A stretch of DNA of 64,000 bases from Bradyrhizobium arachidis (GTDB taxonomy: Bacteria; Pseudomonadota; Alphaproteobacteria; Rhizobiales; Xanthobacteraceae): the NCBI RefSeq assembly GCF_024758505.1, contig NZ_CP077970.1, positions 3,286,001-3,350,000 on the forward strand, given 5' to 3'. Shown here in pieces: positions 31,172 to 39,981 of the stretch. Positions within the stretch are counted from its first letter, which is position 1. Each line of letters opens with the position of its first letter. A model generated the notes under the pieces. The model saw only the letters and a list, made by a program, of their open reading frames with translations. It searched no databases and was not told where the DNA came from. The translations under genes were made by a program, and so were the position numbers.

Positions 31172-32158
31172 GTGGGACATGGGATGAAGGCCGCAATCGC
31201 GCTGGCAGCCGCGCTGTGCAGTGCGCCGGCTTCTGCCGGCTGGGAACCGACAAAGCCCGTCGAAATCGTGGTCGCCGCCGGCGCCGGCGGGGCGTCCGAC
31301 CAGATGGCGCGGATGATGCAAGCCGCGATCCAGAAGAACAATCTGATGAAGCAGCCGATGGTGGTCTCGCTCAAGGGCGGGGCCTCCGGCGCCGAAGCCT
31401 TGATGTACATGAAGACCAGCGAGGGCGACGCCAACAAGGTGCTGATCGCCTATTCGCTGATCTACATGTTGCCGTTGTCGGCAAAAATCCCGTTCAACTG
31501 GCGCGAGCTGACGCCGGTTTCGGTGATCGCGCTCGACCAGTTCGTGCTCTGGGACAACGCCGGCGGACCGAAGACGGTGAAGGACTTCATCGCGGCGGCG
31601 AAGGCGGCAAGCAGCCCGTTCAAGATGGGCGGCACCGGCTCGAAGCGCGAGGACCACGTGCTGACCGTCTTCATGGAGCAGAAGACCGGCGCAAAGTTCT
31701 CCTATCTGCCCTACAAGTCCGGCGGCGAGGCTGCGACCCAGCTCGTCGGCAATCACACTGAGTCCAACGTCAACAATCCATCCGAAAATCTCGAAGTCTG
31801 GCGCGCCGGCCAGGTTCGTCCGCTCTGCGTGTTCGACAAGGAGCGCATCTCCTACACCACCAAGGTGACGGAGGCGCAGTCCTGGCACGACATCCCGACC
31901 TGCAAGGAGGAGGGGCTGGACATCCAGTACCTGATGCTGCGGGCGATGTTCCTGCCCGGCAAGGTCACGCCGGAGCAGCAGGCGTTCTACGTCGATCTCT
32001 TCCACAAGGTGACGCAGACGGCTGAGTACAAGGAGTATATGGAGAAGCAGGCGCTGAAGCCGATCTTCCTCACCGGCAAGGACATGGTGCAGTTTCTCGA
32101 AGAGGACGACCAGCTCAACAAGTCGCTGATGACGGAAGCGGGTTTCGTTGCGAAGTAA
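31172..32158 (+). CDS. tctC: tripartite tricarboxylate transporter binding protein TctC
   Basis: 328 residues from the GTG at 31172 with AGGGAAG six bases ahead; ATG at 31184 is a second choice. Signal peptide with AAIALAAALCSAPASA cut before GWEP. Family blocks IVVAAGAGGASDQMARMMQ, MVVSLKGGASGAEALMYMK (in part), FKMGGTGSKREDHVL and LPYKSGGEAATQLVGNH. The periplasmic binding component of the tctCBA operon that follows. Ligand unknown; tri- or dicarboxylates or aromatic acids are usual. Confidence 0.9.
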   Translation: MGHGMKAAIALAAALCSAPASAGWEPTKPVEIVVAAGAGGASDQMARMMQAAIQKNNLMKQPMVVSLKGGASGAEALMYMKTSEGDANKVLIAYSLIYMLPLSAKIPFNWRELTPVSVIALDQFVLWDNAGGPKTVKDFIAAAKAASSPFKMGGTGSKREDHVLTVFMEQKTGAKFSYLPYKSGGEAATQLVGNHTESNVNNPSENLEVWRAGQVRPLCVFDKERISYTTKVTEAQSWHDIPTCKEEGLDIQYLMLRAMFLPGKVTPEQQAFYVDLFHKVTQTAEYKEYMEKQALKPIFLTGKDMVQFLEEDDQLNKSLMTEAGFVAK

Positions 32159-32168
32159 CCACCGTCGG

Positions 32169-32287
32169 TGTCATGCCCCGCGAAGGCGGGGCATCCAGTA
32201 TCGCACAGAGCTCAACGAAACGGCTTCTGCACGGAGTACTGGATCATCCGCTCCAGTGCGCAATTGCGCACAAGGCGGATGATGACA
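32169..32287. repeat. 119-bp nested palindromic intergenic repeat element
   Basis: Outer ends TGTCAT (32169-32174) and ATGACA (32282-32287) are inverted. Inside lie ATGCCCCGC-GAAG-GCGGGGCAT (32173-32194), ATCCAGTA (32193-32200) with TACTGGAT (32237-32244), ATCATCCGC (32243-32251) with GCGGATGAT (32275-32283), and the 14-bp palindrome TGCGCAATTGCGCA (32257-32270). The GCCCCGCGAAGGCGGGGC core is a known multi-copy intergenic motif of Bradyrhizobium-like genomes. It sits inside the tct operon between tctC and tctB. Confidence 0.75.
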
Positions 32288-32310
32288 GCGCAATTTGATT
32301 TGGCAGAAGC

Positions 32311-32853
32311 ATGTCCCAAACCGATATCGAAATCGTCGTCGACGATCCGACCGCGCCCGAAGACGACTCGCCCAGTGTCGTCAGCACGCGAACGATCGAG
32401 ATCGTCGTCTCGCTGCTCCTGCTCGCGCTCGCCGTCACGCTCGGCTACGACAATTGGCGCACCGGCATCTCCTGGGATTCCACCGGGCCCGAGCCCGGCT
32501 ATTTCCCGTTCTATTTGTCCGTCATCCTCGGCGGCGGAAGCCTCTACGGCCTTCTCAGCGCGCTGTTGTCGCAGCGGGCTGCGTCCGAATCGTTTGTCAC
32601 CCGCGCGCAGTTTCGCCGCGTGCTGGCAGTGTTCGTGCCGACGCTGCTGTTCTGCCTGGTGATGCAGTTCCTCGGGCTTTACGTTGCGAGCTTCCTCCTG
32701 GTCGCGGGCTTCATGCGGCTGGTCGGCAAGATCGCGCTGTGGAAGTCGCTGCTCACTGCCTTCGTGTTCACGGCGATCATGTTCGTCACGTTCGATATCG
32801 CCTTCGACGTCATCATGCCGAAGGGACCGCTCGAAGCGGCCTTCGGTGGTTAA
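32311..32853 (+). CDS. tctB: tripartite tricarboxylate transporter small permease TctB
   Basis: 180 residues, four membrane helices (about 27-47, 63-82, 99-130 split in two and 143-165). The TctB hallmark GISWDSTGPEPGYFPFYLS lies between helices 1 and 2, and the C-terminus has FDIAFDVIMPKGP. Acidic N-terminal 25 residues. Small membrane subunit that pairs with TctA. Confidence 0.9.
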   Translation: MSQTDIEIVVDDPTAPEDDSPSVVSTRTIEIVVSLLLLALAVTLGYDNWRTGISWDSTGPEPGYFPFYLSVILGGGSLYGLLSALLSQRAASESFVTRAQFRRVLAVFVPTLLFCLVMQFLGLYVASFLLVAGFMRLVGKIALWKSLLTAFVFTAIMFVTFDIAFDVIMPKGPLEAAFGG

Positions 32854-32868
32854 GCGCGAGCCGGTGTG

Positions 32869-34386
32869 ATGGAAGCTTTCGGTCTGCTGGTTCAGGGTTT
32901 TGGCGTTCTGCTGACGGGCAAGACGCTCGCGCTGATGATGGTCGGGCTCGTGCTCGGCATCTTCGTCGGCGTATTGCCCGGGCTCGGCGGCCCCAATGGG
33001 GTGGCGATCCTTTTGCCGCTGACCTTCACGATGGATCCTACGTCGGCGATCGTGATGCTGTCCTGCATCTATTGGGGCGCGCTGTTCGGCGGCGCGATCA
33101 CCTCGATCCTGTTCAATATTCCGGGCGAAGCCTGGTCGGTCGCGACCACTTTTGACGGCTACCCGATGGCGCAGCAGGGCAGGGCGGCGGAGGCGCTGAC
33201 GGCGGCATTCACCTCCTCCTTCATCGGCTCGCTGGTCGCGGTGCTGCTGATCACTTTCCTGGCGCCGCTGATCTCGTCCTTCGCGCTGAAATTTGGTCCG
33301 CCCGAGTTCTTCGCGGTCTATCTCCTGACGTTCTGTTCCTTCGTCGGCCTGGGACGCGAGGCCAAGCACAAGACGGTCATCTCGATGTCGCTCGGGCTAT
33401 TGCTCGCCGGCATCGGGATGGACACGGTATCGGGTAATCTGCGCATGACCTTCGGCTCGGCGGAGCTGCTGCGCGGCATCAACTTCCTGGTCGCCGTCAT
33501 CGGTCTGTTCGGCATCAGCGAGATCCTGCTGACGATGGAAGAACGCCTGGCGCTGCGCGGCCATGCCGCCGGCATCTCGCTGCGCGTCGTGCTCTCGGTC
33601 TGGAAGGATCTGCCAAAATACTGGGTCACGCTGTTGCGCTCCTCCTTCATCGGCTGCTGGCTCGGCATCACGCCGGGCGGCGCGATCGCGGCCTCCTTCA
33701 TGGGCTACAATCTCGCCAAGCGCTTTGCGAAGGACCCCGAAAGCTTCGGCAAGGGCCGCATCGAGGGCGTGTTCGCGCCGGAGACCGCCGCGCATGCGTC
33801 GGGCACCTCCGCACTGCTGCCGATGCTCGCGCTCGGCATTCCCGGCTCGGGCACCGCGGCGATCCTGCTCGGCGGCCTCATGGTGTGGGGGCTCAACCCG
33901 GGCCCGCTGCTGTTCGTCGAGCACAAGGATTTCGTCTGGGGCCTGATCGCCTCGATGTATCTCGGCAATGTCGTCGGCCTCGTGCTGGTGCTGACGACCG
34001 TGCCGATCTTTGCCTCGATCCTGCGCGTGCCGTTCGCGGCGGTGGCGCCGATGATCGTGGTGTCCTGCGCGATCGGCGCCTACGCCATCCAGAACGCGAT
34101 GTTCGACATCTGGCTGATGCTGGGCTTTGGCGTGGTCGGCTACGTCTTCAAGAAGATCGGCATTCCCCTGGCGCCGTTCACGCTGGCCCTGGTGCTCGGC
34201 AACCGGGCCGAGGACGCCTTCCGCCTGTCGATGATTGGCTCAGGCGGCAACCTGAAAGTGTTCTGGTCGAACGGCCTGGTCGGCTCGATTACGACGCTGG
34301 CGATTCTGCTGCTGTTCTGGCCCCTGATCGACCGCCTGCTCCAGCGTGCCGGATTAACGCGGCAGCCCAAAACAGCCGCCGGCTAG
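32869..34386 (+). CDS. tctA: tripartite tricarboxylate transporter large permease TctA
   Basis: 505 residues from the ATG at 32869 (a GTG three bases earlier adds one Met). About 11-12 membrane helices. Family motifs GVLPGLGGPNGVAILLPLTF, YWGALFGGAITSILFNIPGEAWS, GCWLGITPGGAIAASFMGYNLAK and the second-half repeat LALGIPGSGTAAILLGGLMVWGL (in parts). Ion-coupled membrane subunit that completes TctCBA, 15 bp after tctB. Confidence 0.95.
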   Translation: MEAFGLLVQGFGVLLTGKTLALMMVGLVLGIFVGVLPGLGGPNGVAILLPLTFTMDPTSAIVMLSCIYWGALFGGAITSILFNIPGEAWSVATTFDGYPMAQQGRAAEALTAAFTSSFIGSLVAVLLITFLAPLISSFALKFGPPEFFAVYLLTFCSFVGLGREAKHKTVISMSLGLLLAGIGMDTVSGNLRMTFGSAELLRGINFLVAVIGLFGISEILLTMEERLALRGHAAGISLRVVLSVWKDLPKYWVTLLRSSFIGCWLGITPGGAIAASFMGYNLAKRFAKDPESFGKGRIEGVFAPETAAHASGTSALLPMLALGIPGSGTAAILLGGLMVWGLNPGPLLFVEHKDFVWGLIASMYLGNVVGLVLVLTTVPIFASILRVPFAAVAPMIVVSCAIGAYAIQNAMFDIWLMLGFGVVGYVFKKIGIPLAPFTLALVLGNRAEDAFRLSMIGSGGNLKVFWSNGLVGSITTLAILLLFWPLIDRLLQRAGLTRQPKTAAG

Positions 34387-34552
34387 GCGAGGTCAAGAAT
34401 TCTCAACGAAATCAGGCTTCTAGCGTCTTGACCGTATTTTAATCCTGAATCGGCGGGAACTTGAATGTTTCAAGATGTTGCTGATGCGCGACAGCCTTTC
34501 GGCGCCGGCCAGCGTATGTTCCCCGCAGATTTTCGTGCTGAAGGGGCTTTCA

Positions 34553-35377
34553 ATGAAGCGCATTGTGATGGGAATGGCGGCGGCGATCTCGCTGCTCGCG
34601 ACGGGTGCGATGGCTGCCGATCTGGCGCCGCGGCCTTATGTGAAGGCGCCGCCGGTGGTGGCTGCTGTCTACGATTGGACCGGTTTCTATATCGGCGGCA
34701 ACATCGGTTATAGCTGGGGCCGTTCTCGCGACGACTCGACGCTGACCAACGGCGCAGGGGCCGTGCTGTTTACGAGCAGCGATCGCGCCAACATGAACGG
34801 CGTGATTGGCGGCGCCCAGATCGGCTACAATTGGCAGGTCCAGAACTGGGTGTGGGGCCTCGAGGCCGACATCCAGGGCAGCGACCAGAAGGGCAGCCGC
34901 AGCTTCCTCTGTCCGACCAGCGTCTGTACGCCGCCCTTCGGCGTGATCGCGGTGTTCCCCGGACCGGCAGTCCCCGTTACGCTCGACCAGAAGCTGAGCT
35001 GGTTCGGAACGGTCCGCGGCCGCGTCGGCATCCTGGCGACCCCGACCGTCCTGTTCTACGCCACCGGCGGTCTGGCCTATGGCGAAGTGAAGACGACCGA
35101 GACCATCGGCGCCGCGGCTGCCGTGTTCTCCAACTCCGATACGCGCGTCGGCTACACGGTGGGCGCCGGCGTCGAAGGCGTGATCGGCGGCAACTGGACT
35201 GCCAAGCTGGAATATCTCTGGGTCGATCTCGGCCGTACCTCAGGTGCGTTCACCACCGCGATTCCTGCACTGGGCGGCGGCGTGCTGACCAGCAACTACA
35301 GCTCGCGCATCACCGACAACATCCTGCGGGTTGGCGTGAACTACAAGTTCGGCGGCCCGGTGGTCGCGAAGTACTGA
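34553..35377 (+). CDS. Omp25/31-like outer membrane beta-barrel protein
   Basis: 274 residues from the ATG at 34553. Signal peptide MKRIVMGMAAAISLLATGAM cut after AMA before ADLAPRPYVKAPP. The mature N-terminus and YDWTGFYIGGNIGYSWG are the standard start of the rhizobial/Brucella Omp25-Omp31/RopB group, and the C-terminus ends LRVGVNYKFGG(P)VVAKY with alternating barrel strands. Two Cys in VCPTSVCTPP-like loop (LCPTSVCTPP) could form a disulfide. Abundant outer-membrane protein; strong terminator follows. The upstream 166 bp holds TTGACC near 34427 as a possible -35. Confidence 0.9.
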   Translation: MKRIVMGMAAAISLLATGAMAADLAPRPYVKAPPVVAAVYDWTGFYIGGNIGYSWGRSRDDSTLTNGAGAVLFTSSDRANMNGVIGGAQIGYNWQVQNWVWGLEADIQGSDQKGSRSFLCPTSVCTPPFGVIAVFPGPAVPVTLDQKLSWFGTVRGRVGILATPTVLFYATGGLAYGEVKTTETIGAAAAVFSNSDTRVGYTVGAGVEGVIGGNWTAKLEYLWVDLGRTSGAFTTAIPALGGGVLTSNYSSRITDNILRVGVNYKFGGPVVAKY

Positions 35378-35405
35378 GCCCTCCTGAAGCCTTCAGGTTA
35401 CATCG

Positions 35406-35434
35406 AAGCCCGGCCTGCGCCGGGCTTCTTTTTT
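35406..35434 (+). terminator. strong rho-independent terminator after the porin gene
   Basis: AAGCCCGGC (35406-35414), loop CTGC, GCCGGGCTT (35419-35427), a perfect 9-bp stem, followed by CTTTTTT. Lies 29 bases after the porin stop. Confidence 0.92.
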
Positions 35435-35457
35435 GGTTTCCTTGCCAAGCCGCCGGA

Positions 35458-36651
35458 TCACACCACCTTGGCCTGCCTGAGTGCTGCAATCTCATCCGTG
35501 GCAAAGCCGAACTCGGCCAGCACTTCGTCCGTCTGCTCGCCGAATTCCGGTGGCCGCGCCACCATCTTGCTCGGGGTGCGCGATAGCGACACGGGCTGGC
35601 CGACCAGGCGGATATGACGGTTCTCTTCGTTCGGCACGTCCTGCGCGATGCCGAGGTGCTTCACCTGCGCGTCTTCGAACATCTGGTCGATGGCGTAGAT
35701 CGGGCCGCAGGGCACGCCGGCGTCGTTGAGCTCCCTGACCCAGGTCTCGGTGGATTTCGTTACGGTGCGCGCTTCGATCGCCGCATTCAGCGCATCGCGG
35801 TTCTTCGAGCGGGCCGGTGCGGTCGCATAGTCGGGATTGGTGACGAGCTCCGGCGCGCCGATGGCCTGCGCGCAGCGCTCCCAGATGCGTCCGCCGGTGG
35901 TGGCGATGTTGATGTAGCCGTCCGAGGTCTTGAACACGCCGGTCGGGATCGAGGTCGGGTGGTTGTTGCCGGCCTGTTTTGCGACGTCCTTCTCCATCAG
36001 CCAGCGCGCGGCCTGGAAGTCGAGCATGAAGATCTGCGCCTGCAACAGCGAGGTCTGCACCCACTGGCCCTTGCCAGAGACGTCGCGTTCGAGCAGAGCG
36101 GTGAGGATGCCGATGGCGCAGAACAATCCGGCGGTGAGATCGGCAACGGGAATGCCGACCCGCATCGGTCCCTGGCCTGGCGCGCCGGTGATCGACATCA
36201 GCCCGCCCATGCCTTGCGCGATCTGATCGAAGCCCGGCCGCTTGTGGTAGGGGCCGTCCTGGCCGAAGCCGGAGATGCTGCCATAGACGAGGCGGGGGTT
36301 GATCCTGGCGAGGCTCTCATAGTCGATGCCGAGCTTGGTCTTCACGTCGGGGCGAAAATTCTCGACCACGACGTCGGCCTTGGCGGCGAGACGCTTGAAG
36401 ACCTCCAATCCCCTGGGGTCCTTCAGGTTGAGGGTCATGGCCCGCTTGTTCCGGTGCAGGTTCTGGAAGTCCGAGCCTTGCCGCGGCCCGCCGGGCTGCT
36501 CGCCGCCGGAATCCTCCAGGAGCGCATCGATCTTGATGACGTTGGCGCCCCAGTCGGCGAGCTGCCGCACGCAGGTGGGACCGGACCGGACGCGCGTCAG
36601 ATCGAGCACGGTGAAGCGCGAGAGGGCTTCCGAGGCATGCGGAAAAGGCAT
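35458..36651 (-). CDS. class III CoA-transferase (CaiB/BaiF family)
   Basis: 397 residues. Family blocks: LSRFTVLDLTRVRSGPTCVRQLADWGANVIKID (in parts), NLHRNKRAMTLNLKDPRGLEVFKRL, ADVVVENFRPDVKTKLGIDY with the catalytic Asp region, GFGQDGPYHKRPGFDQIAQGMGGLM. It swaps CoA between carboxylic acids, for example oxalate/formate, succinyl/2-hydroxyacid. No paired acyl-CoA dehydrogenase or lyase is adjacent, so the substrate is open. Convergent with the porin gene, separated by its terminator. Confidence 0.9.
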   Translation of the reverse strand: MPFPHASEALSRFTVLDLTRVRSGPTCVRQLADWGANVIKIDALLEDSGGEQPGGPRQGSDFQNLHRNKRAMTLNLKDPRGLEVFKRLAAKADVVVENFRPDVKTKLGIDYESLARINPRLVYGSISGFGQDGPYHKRPGFDQIAQGMGGLMSITGAPGQGPMRVGIPVADLTAGLFCAIGILTALLERDVSGKGQWVQTSLLQAQIFMLDFQAARWLMEKDVAKQAGNNHPTSIPTGVFKTSDGYINIATTGGRIWERCAQAIGAPELVTNPDYATAPARSKNRDALNAAIEARTVTKSTETWVRELNDAGVPCGPIYAIDQMFEDAQVKHLGIAQDVPNEENRHIRLVGQPVSLSRTPSKMVARPPEFGEQTDEVLAEFGFATDEIAALRQAKVV

Positions 36652-36746
36652 TTTTGGACAGCTCCGGGCGGACTTTTGCCCCTACCATAGTGCTGAAAAA
36701 AGATGCGGCAACCGCGTTGACGCAGGTGGGCACCTTGCAAATTCAG

Positions 36747-36797
36747 GCTTGCCAAATCCAGGGGCTTGCCAAATCCAGGGGCTTGCCAAATCCAGGG
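36747..36797. repeat. three perfect tandem copies of a 17-bp unit
   Basis: GCTTGCCAAATCCAGGG occurs three times head to tail (36747-36763, 36764-36780, 36781-36797), with a decayed fourth copy just before (CTTGCAAATTCAGG near 36734-36747). The unit is not a multiple of three and lies outside genes, upstream of the CoA-transferase on its 5' side. A short variable-number repeat. Confidence 0.9.
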
Positions 36798-36861
36798 CTC
36801 GATCTTGGTGGGCAAGCTTGTTCTGCCGGGCTGAGGGCCAGGCCCAGGGCCAGATTCAGGC

Positions 36862-37164
36862 CTAGCGCGACAGGCGCTTCAGCTCGGCGCGGGCCTTCTC
36901 GGCGAGCGGATCGTCGCCATGGCGCGCGATGAACAGCTCGAACGCCTCGGCCGTCCCCTTGCGGCGGGCAATCTCGTACTCTTCGGCGACCGCAATGGCG
37001 GGATCGCGGGCGGGGGGAACGGAGCGTGCCGGTGTTCCCTTGCCGGTTTCGTCCGCTTGAGCTTTCCGCGCCATGATGGGATGTTCCTTGGGAAGCAAAT
37101 GGTCCACGCTTCCGAGCGCGACCAGCGCGCCCAAGACAGCGGCGGCTAGGCGGAGCAATTTCAT
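36862..37164 (-). CDS. small exported protein of unknown function
   Basis: 100 residues from the ATG at 37164 with GGAGAG four bases ahead; the frame is open to 37230. N-terminal hydrophobic stretch KLLRLAAAVLGALVALGSV (signal peptide or anchor), then a polar Pro/Ala/Lys linker and a helical end (AVAEEYEIARRKGTAEAFELF, HGDDPLAEKARAELKRL) that resembles half a TPR/helical hairpin. No family recognised. Stands alone between the CoA-transferase and the metalloprotease. Confidence 0.7.
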   Translation of the reverse strand: MKLLRLAAAVLGALVALGSVDHLLPKEHPIMARKAQADETGKGTPARSVPPARDPAIAVAEEYEIARRKGTAEAFELFIARHGDDPLAEKARAELKRLSR

Positions 37165-37346
37165 GTCGCTCTCCAAATTCGCTCCAGCCCAGTTCCGCGT
37201 CGGCGTAGACACGGTAATTTCTCTTAACAAGTCGTTATCGAAGGCGCATATCGCAAGCTGTCCAAATTAAAGCAAACGTATCACTCTAAGGCTAGAATCG
37301 TTGTCGCTTTTGAATCGGACTATGCGCGTATTCCTGGAGACCTTCC

Positions 37347-39947
37347 TTGGCCACCGCCGTCTATGCCAGCGCTACGAATAATACGGAGATCGATGGGCTG
37401 CTCGGCGGCACCAAATGGTCCGGCACGATCACCTACAGCTTCCCGGACTCGCCGAGCGACTATTCGTCGAACTACAACGGCAATGGCGAGCCGACCGGTT
37501 CGGGCTTCACGCAGGCGCCGAGCCAGATGCAGGCGGCGATCGTCTATGCCGTCGGGCTGATCAACAGCTATACCAACGCCAACATCCAGTACGCCGGCAC
37601 CAACGGCGCCGACATCATGGTGGCGCAGTCGCCGGCGGCCAATCCGACCTCCTACGCCTATTATCCGTCGAGCTATCCGTCCGGCGGCGATATCTGGTTC
37701 GGAACGGGCTACAATTATTCGCTGGCCTCGCTCGGCAACTACTACTTCGCGACTGCGCTGCACGAGCTCGGCCATGCCGTCGGCCTGAAGCACAGCCAGG
37801 AGACCGGTGGCGTCTCGAACGTCGCGGTGCCCAGTGCGCATGACGACAGCGAATACACCATCATGAGCTATCGCAGCTATGTCGGTGCGCCGCTGACCGG
37901 CTACACGGCCGAGGCCTACGGGTTCTCGCAAACCTATATGGCGAACGACATCCTCGCGATGCAGACGCTCTACGGCGCGAATTATAACACGCAGAGCGGC
38001 AACACCGTCTACACCTGGAGCCCGACCACCGGGCAGGAGTTCATCAACGGCGTCGGACAGCTTGCCCCGGGCGGCGGTGCCGGCGGCTCGGCAAACCGCA
38101 TTTTTGAGACGGTCTGGGACGGCAACGGCGTCGATACCTACGATCTGTCGAACTACACGACGAACCTGTCGCTCAACCTCAATCCGGGCGCAGCGTCGGT
38201 GTTCTCGTCGACGCAGATCGCCTATCTCGGCAACGGCCACTACGCTTCCGGCAACGTCTACAACGCCTATCTCTACAACAACGACGCGCGCTCCTACATC
38301 GACAACGCCATCGGCGGCTCGGGCAACGACACGATCATCGGCAACGCGATTGCGAACGTCCTGAACGGCGGCGGTGGCAACGACACCATCACGGGCGGCG
38401 GCGGCAACGACACGATTCTCGGCGGCTCCGGCACCGACACCGCGGTGTACTCCGGCAGCAAGGCGAATTACGGAATCAGCTACAACTCGGCCACGCAGGT
38501 CTTCACGCTGGTCGACCTGCGCTCCGGCACACCCGACGGTACCGACACCGTCTCGGGCGTGGAGAGTTTCCAGTTCGCCGACGGCACGGTCTCGAGCACG
38601 GTCTTGACCACTCCCGGAGTCACAATCGAAGCGCTCGGTGTGACTAGCCTTGTGCAATATGGGAGCGTTTACGCACTCGATCCTGCCGCCGGCGGCTTTG
38701 GCCCCCAAGTTACGCTTAACGGTTCGCCGCTGACTGCAGGGCAGTTTGCCGGATGGTCGGCCGTGGCAGCGGAAAAGACCTCGAGCGGCTATCAACTGGC
38801 CATGCATGCAAGTGCGTCAGACCAATTCATCATCTGGACGCTCGACAACAATGGCGCCTACGTCACAAACAGCGCTCCCGTGTCTGGAACCAGCGCGACG
38901 CTGGAGACCTATGAGACCAGCTTTCAGCAGGATCTCAACGGAGACGGCACGATCGGCATTCCGGCAATTGCCGGCACCGTGATTGAAGCAGCCGGCGCGA
39001 CTAAGCTAGTCCAGGTCGCGAACAATTACTTTATGAACCCCGCTTCCGGCGGTTCCGGGCCGGAGGTCTTCCTGAACGGTTCGCCGCTTGCGGCTGGACA
39101 ATTCGCTGGCTGGGCCCCTGTTGCGGCGGAGAAGACGTCAGCCGGCTATCAACTTGCCATGTATGCCGGCGGGTCTAATCAATTCATTGTTTGGAGCCTG
39201 GACAACAACGGCAACTACCTTTCGAACACCGCTGTTATGTCCGGCACGAGCGCAGCCTTGCAGGGCTATGAAACGAGCTTTCAGCAGGATCTCAACGGAG
39301 ACGGCACGATCGGTACTCCGGCGAGCACGGGCACCACGATCGAATCAGCAGGTGTGACGAAGCTTGCGCAGGTCGGCTCCAATTATTTCATGACGCCAAA
39401 TGCTGGCGGCGCAGGAGTGGAGGTCATGCTGAATAACTCGCCGCTTGCGGCGGGTCAGTTTGCCGGCTGGTCGCCCATAGCCGCGGAAAAGACGTCAAGT
39501 GGCTACCAACTCGCGATGTACGCGGCCGGGTCGAACCAGTTCATCATCTGGACGCTGGACAGCAACGGCAACTACCTCAACAACACTGCAGTGCTGTCTG
39601 GCACGAGCACGACCCTCAAAAGCTATGAGTCCGGCTTCCAGCAGGATTTGAATGGAGACGGGGTGATTTCCGCTTCCTCTTCGGGGGCGGCCACTGCCAA
39701 TTCGTCCAACTTGAGCTCCAGCGCGTTCGTTTTCGAAGCCGGGGCCGTCAACGTCGGGGACAATCATTCCGCCGAATATTTTGATTTCAGTCTTGCTGCG
39801 GAAGGACGCTCATGGACCGCGAGCAAGGAAGCTGTGCTTGACGCGCTCGGTACCGTGGGTGAAGCGATCCACGATGTTTCGGCGCACCAGATCACAGACG
39901 TTGTGCAGGCGGTGCTTGGGCCGCAATCGGGCTTTTTCTTCCATTGA
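37347..39947 (+). CDS. serralysin-type M10 metalloprotease with RTX and C-terminal repeats
   Basis: 866 residues, TTG start at 37347 with TGGAGA ahead. Residues ~1-210 are the metzincin domain: zinc motif HELGHAVGLKH from residue 139 and Met-turn IMSY around 173. An M10 C-terminal region follows, with RTX nonapeptides at ~323-358 (GGSGNDTII, GGGGNDTIT, GGGGNDTIL, GGSGTDTAV) that bind calcium. Then come three 119-residue repeats starting near 427, 546 and 665, each with GWxxxAAEKTSxGYQLAM, QFIxWxLDxNGxY and QDLNGDGxI, matching the Trp-rich PF07483-like domain. There is no N-terminal signal, as expected for type I secretion, but no T1SS genes are adjacent. It probably acts outside the cell on proteins. 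Confidence 0.88.
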   Translation: MATAVYASATNNTEIDGLLGGTKWSGTITYSFPDSPSDYSSNYNGNGEPTGSGFTQAPSQMQAAIVYAVGLINSYTNANIQYAGTNGADIMVAQSPAANPTSYAYYPSSYPSGGDIWFGTGYNYSLASLGNYYFATALHELGHAVGLKHSQETGGVSNVAVPSAHDDSEYTIMSYRSYVGAPLTGYTAEAYGFSQTYMANDILAMQTLYGANYNTQSGNTVYTWSPTTGQEFINGVGQLAPGGGAGGSANRIFETVWDGNGVDTYDLSNYTTNLSLNLNPGAASVFSSTQIAYLGNGHYASGNVYNAYLYNNDARSYIDNAIGGSGNDTIIGNAIANVLNGGGGNDTITGGGGNDTILGGSGTDTAVYSGSKANYGISYNSATQVFTLVDLRSGTPDGTDTVSGVESFQFADGTVSSTVLTTPGVTIEALGVTSLVQYGSVYALDPAAGGFGPQVTLNGSPLTAGQFAGWSAVAAEKTSSGYQLAMHASASDQFIIWTLDNNGAYVTNSAPVSGTSATLETYETSFQQDLNGDGTIGIPAIAGTVIEAAGATKLVQVANNYFMNPASGGSGPEVFLNGSPLAAGQFAGWAPVAAEKTSAGYQLAMYAGGSNQFIVWSLDNNGNYLSNTAVMSGTSAALQGYETSFQQDLNGDGTIGTPASTGTTIESAGVTKLAQVGSNYFMTPNAGGAGVEVMLNNSPLAAGQFAGWSPIAAEKTSSGYQLAMYAAGSNQFIIWTLDSNGNYLNNTAVLSGTSTTLKSYESGFQQDLNGDGVISASSSGAATANSSNLSSSAFVFEAGAVNVGDNHSAEYFDFSLAAEGRSWTASKEAVLDALGTVGEAIHDVSAHQITDVVQAVLGPQSGFFFH
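38625..39674 (+). repeat. three in-frame 357-bp repeats within the metalloprotease gene
   Basis: Units begin at 38625, 38982 and 39339, exactly 357 bp (119 codons) apart. Units 1 and 2 share a nearly unbroken stretch of identical bases around TTTCAGCAGGATCTCAACGG (38921 and 39278), which implies recent duplication or gene conversion. The third unit is more diverged at its end and is slightly shortened. Confidence 0.85.
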
Positions 39948-39981
39948 TGACGTTTCGGGCGGTCAACGCCGATGAAACGCG

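Noticed and set aside
36747-36797. CRISPR array
   Set aside because: The 17-bp units are directly adjacent without spacers and there are no cas genes.
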